In this document: in pieces, positions 59,497 through 64,000 of the stretch | Layout: each line of letters opens with the position of its first letter | How positions within the stretch are numbered: the first letter of the stretch is position 1 | Origin: Melioribacter sp051488685 | Lineage (GTDB): Bacteria > Bacteroidota > Ignavibacteria > Ignavibacteriales > Melioribacteraceae | Direction of reading: 5' to 3' | NCBI RefSeq assembly: GCF_051488685.1 | Contig: NZ_JBPSEH010000012.1 | Span: 1 to 64,000 of the forward strand | DNA length: 64,000 nucleotides | Position numbers and translations under genes: made by a program | The notes under the pieces: generated by a model | Seen by the model: the letters and a program-made list of their open reading frames with translations, nothing else | Database searches by the model: none | Told to the model about the DNA's origin: nothing

Positions 59497-60656
59497 AAAA
59501 TTACAATTGGATGCCGATACTGAAAACAGGGACGTTCGTTGCAAAGAACGGCAAGAAGGTTACCTTCGAAGAAAAAGACCTGGATAAAATTATCGAAAAT
59601 ACCGACCTGGGCAAAGAGCCTCAGTTCGTAGTGGAACATCCAAGTTACGATAAGCTTGGCTTCGGCACTATCGCCGCGCTTAAACGCGTAGGCAAATATT
59701 TATTTGCGCTTCCTAAGACAGTCAATGAAAAATTTAAGGAAGCCGTTAACCGCGGCGAGCTGCCGGGACGCAGCGTATCGCTCGACGAGAAGACTTTGTC
59801 GTTAAGCCATATCGGGTTTCTGCCTCCGGAAGTTGCGCCGGCGGTCGACGGACTCGGCACATATTCATTTTCATCCGGCGAATCAAATCTTTCGTTCGCT
59901 TTGCCGGGCGTAGAATCCCACTTTGCCGAGATTGATGAATATCAATACGAGTTCGCAGAAGGCGATAAACATGAGTTCGCAATGGAAATATCCCGCTGGC
60001 CGTTTAGCCAGATAAAAAATCTCTTCCGGAACATTAAGAATGCGTTCATCGAAAAATACGGCAGGGAAGAAGCTGACCAAATACTGCCCGAATACGATCT
60101 CGAAGTTATAGGCGATCCTCCTGTAATTATAGAGAATAAAGATTACGACGAAACAAAATTATCATCCAACAACAAAGGAGACGACATGAAAGTCGATTTG
60201 AGCAAATACGATTTCAGCAAAGTCGATCCGGAACTTAAAGCCGCGCTGGAATCGCTGCAAAAAGAAAACAAAGAACTCGGAGTGCAGCTGCAACAGGCAA
60301 CTCAGACCATATCAGCCGCGCAGCTCGAAAAAAACAGGAACGAAGTTCTCGCCTTTTGCGAATCGCAGGAGATGAAATTGAAAATACTTCCGGCAGAAAA
60401 AGAAAAAGTTGTAAACCTTCTGCTTGCAGTTAAGGAAAAAGGCAATCTCGAATTTTCATCTTCTTCGGACGGGGCGGCTGAAACGAAAGTTCAGTTCAGC
60501 GCTTACGATTACCTTAAAGATTTGCTTAAACGGCTCCCTGACAAAATAGAACTGAGCGAGATTGCAACAAAACAAACCGCAGGCGACAACAAACTTGCAG
60601 ATTATCAGATACTTGGCAAAGAGATTGCATCGTTCGTTAATCCAAAGAAAAATTAA
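59493..60656 (+). CDS. Phage prohead protease/scaffold (Mu gpI-like)
   Basis: A 387-residue protein. The N-terminal protease-like part (about 1-220) has TGTFVAKNGKKVTFEEKDLD, PQFVVEHPSYDKLGFGTIAA, the NRGELPGRSVSLDEKTLSLS motif and HIGFLPPEVAPAV, typical of Mu I/Haemophilus-like proteases. The C-terminal part is a helical scaffold (ALESLQKENKELGVQLQQAT). A strong internal start at 60186 should yield the scaffold alone. Confidence 0.85.
   Translation: MKNYNWMPILKTGTFVAKNGKKVTFEEKDLDKIIENTDLGKEPQFVVEHPSYDKLGFGTIAALKRVGKYLFALPKTVNEKFKEAVNRGELPGRSVSLDEKTLSLSHIGFLPPEVAPAVDGLGTYSFSSGESNLSFALPGVESHFAEIDEYQYEFAEGDKHEFAMEISRWPFSQIKNLFRNIKNAFIEKYGREEADQILPEYDLEVIGDPPVIIENKDYDETKLSSNNKGDDMKVDLSKYDFSKVDPELKAALESLQKENKELGVQLQQATQTISAAQLEKNRNEVLAFCESQEMKLKILPAEKEKVVNLLLAVKEKGNLEFSSSSDGAAETKVQFSAYDYLKDLLKRLPDKIELSEIATKQTAGDNKLADYQILGKEIASFVNPKKN
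60186..60656 (+). CDS. Internally started scaffold protein (Mu gpZ equivalent)
   Basis: In-frame ATG 60186 (codon 232 of the protease gene) is preceded by AAAGGAG at 60174-60180, a near-perfect RBS six bases upstream. It encodes 156 residues starting MKVDLSKYDFSKVDPELKAA with a coiled coil. Mu makes scaffold Z from the 3' end of gene I in the same way, so both forms are expected. Confidence 0.75.
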   Translation: MKVDLSKYDFSKVDPELKAALESLQKENKELGVQLQQATQTISAAQLEKNRNEVLAFCESQEMKLKILPAEKEKVVNLLLAVKEKGNLEFSSSSDGAAETKVQFSAYDYLKDLLKRLPDKIELSEIATKQTAGDNKLADYQILGKEIASFVNPKKN

Positions 60657-60685
60657 ACGTCAGTTAAAATTAAAGGAGAATAATA

Positions 60686-61036
60686 ATGGACTTGGTAAAC
60701 ACTCAGGAAAACAGCAAGGCGCAATTGTTCGCGGGCGATTTCCCGCGCGTATTGATGCCTGTAACAATAGCATCGGGAGCGGGCATTATTACGGCCGGAA
60801 CCGTCCTTGGTAAAATAACCGCTTCAGGAAAATACAAAGCATACGACGACGGCGCATCCGACGGCAGCGAAACAGCTAAACTGATACTCGCTGAAGACGT
60901 CGACGCTACGAGCGCGGACGTAAACGCAATGGCTTACGCGGCTGGTCACTTCAACGAAGACGCTCTCACCGGATTGGACACCGCCGCAAAAGCGGATTTC
61001 GAAGGCACTCCGATTTTCATCGGTAAAATCGGATAA
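60686..61036 (+). CDS. Head decoration protein (lambda gpD-like)
   Basis: A 116-residue beta-rich protein: AQLFAGDFPRVLMPVTIASG, AGIITAGTVLGKITASGKYK, LILAEDVDATSADVNAMAYA and a final FEGTPIFIGKIG. This is the gpD-type pattern (G.v.l.Vl..DV.a....). It caps the capsid trimers. Placed between protease/scaffold and major capsid as in Mu-like phages. Confidence 0.75.
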   Translation: MDLVNTQENSKAQLFAGDFPRVLMPVTIASGAGIITAGTVLGKITASGKYKAYDDGASDGSETAKLILAEDVDATSADVNAMAYAAGHFNEDALTGLDTAAKADFEGTPIFIGKIG

Positions 61037-61064
61037 GTTAACAATCAATTAACGGAGAATAAAA

Positions 61065-62111
61065 ATGGCTATTCAAATTAACCCGTTCGGATTTGCGGCT
61101 TTAACCGAAGCCGTAAATCAGATGATTCCCGCTCCTTCGTTTGTGCGCGATCTGCTCTTCAAACGCGAGGAGACATTCGCAACCAAAACCGTGATGGTCG
61201 ACGTTGTAGTGGGCGGACAGAAAATACTCCCGCTCGTTAAACGCGGCAATCCGGGAAAGGTAATGTCGAACACAACCCAAAAGTCGAGCATAATCGAACC
61301 GCCTCAGCTCAAGCCGAAAAAATTCTTAAGCGCGGACGATCTGTTCTATACGCGCGGCGCCGGCGCTCCCGTTTTCGTACCGGGCGGTTCCCCCGGCGAA
61401 GACCCTATACAGAACGCTCGCAAGCAGCGCTATGCAGTCGAGCAGAAAGATATGTTCGACGCAATTAACAGAACGATCGAATACCTATGCTGCCAGGGAC
61501 TGCAGGGATCTTATTCGGTCGCTCAAGACGAAGGGACATGGTCAATCGACTTCGGTATGCCGGCTGCGAATAAGCCGACCCTCAGCTCGGCAAAATGGGA
61601 CGCTCCTACGTCTTGCACGCCGATTAAGAACTTAAGGCAGTGGAAGTTGATCGCTCAGAAAGCATCAGGAAAAATACCTACGGTTGCAATAATGAGTCCG
61701 GCTACGTGGGAGCTCTTCATTGCCGCAGACGAAGTTGTGAAATATATGGACAAGCTGAAAATTAACATCGGACAGGTTCAAAGCGATCCGGCCGTTATCT
61801 CGGCAGGCGCAGAGAAGAAAGCAACAATCGAAAATATCGACATCTATGTGTACGGCGGCGTATATACTGACCAATCCGGAACACAGCAACAGTTAATTCC
61901 TGACGGCAAAGTTGCATTGGTATCGCCCAGCGCAGACAATCGTCTGCTGTTCGGCGGAATTGACGACCTCGAAGCAGGAACGGTCGTGGCTAAGTACTTT
62001 AGTAAAGATTGGATTGAGAAAGACCCGAGCGGTTTGTGGCTGCTTGTTCAATCAAATCCTCTTCCTGCATTCCAGGAGCCGGCTGCAAACATATATGCAA
62101 CTGTTGTTTAA
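61065..62111 (+). CDS. Major capsid protein (gpE-like, HK97 fold)
   Basis: A 348-residue protein. The N-terminal FGFAALTEAVNQMIPAPSFV, RDLLFKREETFATKTVMVDV and the C-terminal DKLKINIGQVQ...KDPSGLWLLVQSNPLPAFQ are characteristic of the lambda gpE-type capsid family (phage major capsid protein E). A hairpin lies after the stop. GGAG precedes the start. Confidence 0.9.
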   Translation: MAIQINPFGFAALTEAVNQMIPAPSFVRDLLFKREETFATKTVMVDVVVGGQKILPLVKRGNPGKVMSNTTQKSSIIEPPQLKPKKFLSADDLFYTRGAGAPVFVPGGSPGEDPIQNARKQRYAVEQKDMFDAINRTIEYLCCQGLQGSYSVAQDEGTWSIDFGMPAANKPTLSSAKWDAPTSCTPIKNLRQWKLIAQKASGKIPTVAIMSPATWELFIAADEVVKYMDKLKINIGQVQSDPAVISAGAEKKATIENIDIYVYGGVYTDQSGTQQQLIPDGKVALVSPSADNRLLFGGIDDLEAGTVVAKYFSKDWIEKDPSGLWLLVQSNPLPAFQEPAANIYATVV

Positions 62112-62117
62112 TTAACC

Positions 62118-62139
62118 GCGGGAGGGTAAAACCTCCCGC
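62118..62139 (+). other. Hairpin downstream of the capsid gene
   Basis: GCGGGAGG (62118-62125) pairs with CCTCCCGC (62132-62139) around GTAAAA. No T-run follows, so it probably stabilises or attenuates the abundant capsid mRNA rather than terminating. Confidence 0.6.
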
Positions 62140-62157
62140 ATTATCAAGGATCCGATA

Positions 62158-62628
62158 ATGGCTTACTCAACAATAGATAACGTAAGTAAAAAGATAGATC
62201 AACAAATACTTATACAACTTCTGAACGACGAAGGCAGAAACGAAGCCGAAATCGACCTGACGGACAGCGATGACGAAATAGTCGTACGCTTCAACCAGAT
62301 AGCCGAAGAAGTTGCGGAAGAAATAGACACTTATCTGCGCGGACGCTATAAACTGCCGCTGAGCAAAAGTTCTTCGATAATACAATCAATAAGCGACGAC
62401 AGAGTTATTTACAATATCAAGAAACGAAGAATGCGCGATGATATTTCAGCGAGCGAACAAAATATTTACGACGAGACGACAAAGCAACTGATTATGATAC
62501 AGCGCGGCGACATCGTACTGGACGCCGATCCGGTTTCGGCGGATACGGTAGGGCTCGCAGGAGAAATACGAGTGAACAAAACCGCAAGCGACAAAATATT
62601 CAACAGCGACATGTGGAAAAAATATTGA
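62158..62628 (+). CDS. Mu gp36-like protein (DUF1320)
   Basis: A 156-residue protein. MAYSTIDNVSKKIDQQILIQ, RFNQIAEEVAEEIDTYLRGR and YKLPLSKSSSIIQSISDDRV are the DUF1320 signature, and it ends NSDMWKKY. Likely a head-completion or connector protein. It follows the capsid as in Mu-like phages. Confidence 0.88.
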   Translation: MAYSTIDNVSKKIDQQILIQLLNDEGRNEAEIDLTDSDDEIVVRFNQIAEEVAEEIDTYLRGRYKLPLSKSSSIIQSISDDRVIYNIKKRRMRDDISASEQNIYDETTKQLIMIQRGDIVLDADPVSADTVGLAGEIRVNKTASDKIFNSDMWKKY

Positions 62629-62637
62629 GCGAATAAT

Positions 62638-62820
62638 ATGACAAAGGCGAGCATTAAGGAAAAGCTTTACAACGACGCTCTGGTTGCCGTCGACAAAATA
62701 TACGAATCAAATCAGCTGACAATCGAAGAATCGATAGAAAAACTGAACGACTTGAAAACGCAAATAGACTTGAGAATCGTACTGCTTAAAGGACTCGACA
62801 AAAAGGAAGAAGAAAAATGA
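62638..62820 (+). CDS. Small phage protein, unknown
   Basis: A 60-residue helical protein (KASIKEKLYNDALVAVDKIY, SIEKLNDLKTQIDLRIVLLK). Located between gp36 and the endolysin; its stop overlaps the endolysin start. No family is recognised. Confidence 0.6.
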   Translation: MTKASIKEKLYNDALVAVDKIYESNQLTIEESIEKLNDLKTQIDLRIVLLKGLDKKEEEK

Positions 62821-63389
62821 TGCGGGCATCGGAAAACTGCTACAAGTTGATCAAAAGTTTCGAAACGCTGCACGACGGCGATTTGTCGTTAATAGGATTG
62901 CAGCCGAAGATGTGCCCCGCGGGGATATGGACGGAAGGCTACGGACACGCAATCCTATACAACGGCAAACCGCTGAAAGGCGAAGAGAATAAAGAACTTG
63001 CTTATAAATTATCGACGGTTAAAACCGAAGCCGAAGCGGAAGAACTACTTAAGAAAGATGTGGAAGTATTCGAAAAAGGCGTTAACAATTTGCTAAAAGT
63101 AAATGTAAATCAAAATCAATTCGATGCACTTGTGGATATTGCTTTTAACATTGGCTTAGGAGCGTTGCGAGATAGTACATTATTAAAAAAAATAAACATG
63201 GGCGATTTCAAAGGCGCGGCTGAAGAATTCCTTAAATGGAATAAAAGCGGCGGCAAAGTTCTGCCCGGTTTGACAAGAAGACGAATGGCTGAAAAAGCGT
63301 TGTTCGAAACTCCCGTTCACGACGTATGGATAGCGGAAGAACATATACCGGAACCGAAAGGTTTTGAAATATTGCGGGGAATAAAATGA
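62817..63389 (+). CDS. Endolysin, GH24-type lysozyme
   Basis: A 190-residue protein. CYKLIKSFETLHDGDLSLIG gives the catalytic Glu position, CPAGIWTEGYGHAIL replaces the usual TIGYGH, and VNQNQFDALVDIAFNIGLGA, FLKWNKSGGKVLPGLTRRRM are GH24 hallmarks. It cleaves peptidoglycan glycan strands for lysis. No signal peptide is visible, so a holin is needed. It overlaps the next gene by four bases. Confidence 0.9.
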   Translation: MMRASENCYKLIKSFETLHDGDLSLIGLQPKMCPAGIWTEGYGHAILYNGKPLKGEENKELAYKLSTVKTEAEAEELLKKDVEVFEKGVNNLLKVNVNQNQFDALVDIAFNIGLGALRDSTLLKKINMGDFKGAAEEFLKWNKSGGKVLPGLTRRRMAEKALFETPVHDVWIAEEHIPEPKGFEILRGIK

Positions 63390-64000
63390 GCGACAGAACG
63401 AAAAACATACTCAAGCTGATAATAATAGCCATAAGCGCGGCGTTCGCCGGTTATTTCGGCGGCAACCAGATATATCCGCTGGTTGAAGAAGGCGTAAAAA
63501 CAGACTCTACCATTATAGTAAAAGAAGTGCGTACGGTAACCACGAATGAATTTACCGCCGAAGCAAAAGCAAAGATTAAAGCGCAGCTTTTGGACAGTCT
63601 TAAAGGCTTAATTAAACCGGAATTGAAAGTTATTTATAAGCAAAATAAAATCAATATAGATTCGATATATGCAGAGGCAAAAAAGCAGTATGAGAAAGAA
63701 TTAAGCGAAAACGGACCGAGGATATTCACGTCAACGGTAGATACGAATTACGTAGCGAAAGATTCTTCCGGAAGAACACGCGACAGTATACACATAGTAT
63801 CCGAATTCCGATCGCCAATACCTCTCGCATTGGCGAGTCAACATTTAATTTCGTTACAACATTATTCATATGACTACGACAGGACAATAAGTAAGACGGT
63901 CAATACTACCAGAACAATAACAAAGAAAAACTTGTGGAGCAACGTGAGCCCCGGCGTACTGGCGGCATACGGATACGGAATTAAGAACAAAACGTGGGAT
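63386..64000 (+). CDS. Membrane protein after endolysin (truncated by window)
   Basis: ATG 63386 overlaps the endolysin stop (ATGA); the frame stays open for 205 codons to the window edge. One N-terminal membrane helix (IIIAISAAFAGYFGG, about residues 12-26) is followed by a long polar helical region (TAEAKAKIKAQLLDSLKGLI) and a strand-rich part with ISKTVNTTRTITKKNLWSNV. Position suggests a lysis-associated or spanin-like role; the C-terminal part is not typical of spanins. Confidence 0.75.
   Translation, partial: MSDRTKNILKLIIIAISAAFAGYFGGNQIYPLVEEGVKTDSTIIVKEVRTVTTNEFTAEAKAKIKAQLLDSLKGLIKPELKVIYKQNKINIDSIYAEAKKQYEKELSENGPRIFTSTVDTNYVAKDSSGRTRDSIHIVSEFRSPIPLALASQHLISLQHYSYDYDRTISKTVNTTRTITKKNLWSNVSPGVLAAYGYGIKNKTWD

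Larger units (their letters stand above)
39762..64000. mobile_element. Mu-like transposable prophage (left part; continues past window)
   Basis: Contains MuA-type DDE transposase, MuB, Gam, gp16/GemA-like, Mor-like activator, repressor, Mu-type terminase, portal (DUF935), gpF, gpG, protease/scaffold, decoration, capsid and gp36 genes. Base composition is richer in GC than the host in most virion genes, while the repressor and some cargo are AT-rich. The left boundary at about 39762 is inferred from a TGT start and terminal repeats; the right end and tail genes lie beyond the window. Confidence 0.9.

Overview
The window holds about 39.7 kb of a low-GC bacterial chromosome followed by about 24 kb of a Mu-like (transposable) prophage that runs off the right edge. 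The chromosomal genes suggest a free-living, redox-versatile member of the Bacteroidota/Chlorobiota lineage, most likely Ignavibacteria (Melioribacter-like). The clues are an AT-rich genome, 2-oxoacid:ferredoxin oxidoreductase, a Chlorobium/eukaryote-type pterin operon, many long TPR proteins, a TolQ/TolR/TonB-type operon with an outer-membrane barrel and an HU/SPOR protein, and large repeat lipoproteins. This taxonomic call is inference; no rRNA is present.

Chromosomal part (1-39.7 kb). 1-3.7 kb: a truncated tRNA (probably Cys), tRNA-Gly(GCC), a UPF0316 membrane protein, then pcm-miaA-prfB. prfB carries a programmed +1 frameshift whose stop is UAA, not the usual UGA. 3.7-9.7 kb: small cytosolic genes (cNMP-binding, YjbQ, MGMT-like), two envelope-sensing membrane genes on the minus strand (LiaF-like, PspC), glutamine-dependent NAD synthetase and DsbD. 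9.7-12.6 kb: korAB, ended by a strong terminator. 12.7-15.2 kb: DHH phosphoesterase and leucyl aminopeptidase. 15.2-18.8 kb: dodecin, two peroxiredoxins, and an overlapping four-gene pterin unit (PTPS-II, GTP cyclohydrolase I, two short-chain reductases) that could make a biopterin-like cofactor. 18.8-21 kb: an ECF sigma/anti-sigma unit bracketed by two Spy/CpxP-like periplasmic proteins, with a perfect 16-bp palindrome in the divergent control region, then tRNA-Leu(GAG). 21-30.4 kb: TPR proteins and a Tol/Ton-type envelope operon. 30.4-36.4 kb: small membrane proteins, a beta-propeller protein, a 1220-residue lipoprotein with 12 tandem modules, and tRNA-Gln(CUG). 36.4-39.7 kb: lexA with a WYL-like mini-protein, an unknown protein and an SGNH-hydrolase/TPR membrane protein.

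Prophage (about 39.76 kb to the end). The insertion lies just upstream of the lexA promoter. A non-coding end of about 470 bp carries three copies of an AAAATGAGAAA motif, proposed as terminal transposase sites. A leftward early operon (49.4 to 40.2 kb) encodes a Ner/Cro-like mini-HTH, a CII-like protein, a MuA-type DDE transposase, an apparent degenerate MuB-like pseudo-ATPase, MuB, many small ATGA-overlapping genes, Gam, gp16/GemA-like, Mor-like activator and a minimal HExxH protein. A rightward lysogeny/cargo block (49.46-52.57 kb) begins with a repressor and carries envelope and cytosolic cargo, including a soluble-plus-four-TM gene pair whose layout recalls lambda rexAB. A 23-bp direct repeat brackets the last three cargo genes. 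Two late head operons then diverge from a palindrome-bearing region near 59.19 kb. The leftward one encodes terminase, portal, gpF and gpG; the rightward one encodes protease with an internally started scaffold, decoration protein, capsid, gp36, endolysin and a truncated membrane protein. Tail genes and the other phage end lie outside the window.

Several supported genes are shorter than 60 codons or run off the edge; they were found by reading across gaps and ATGA overlaps (41069-41158, 41829-42005, 42935-43108, 49226-49393, 63386-64000, and the 5' part of prfB).
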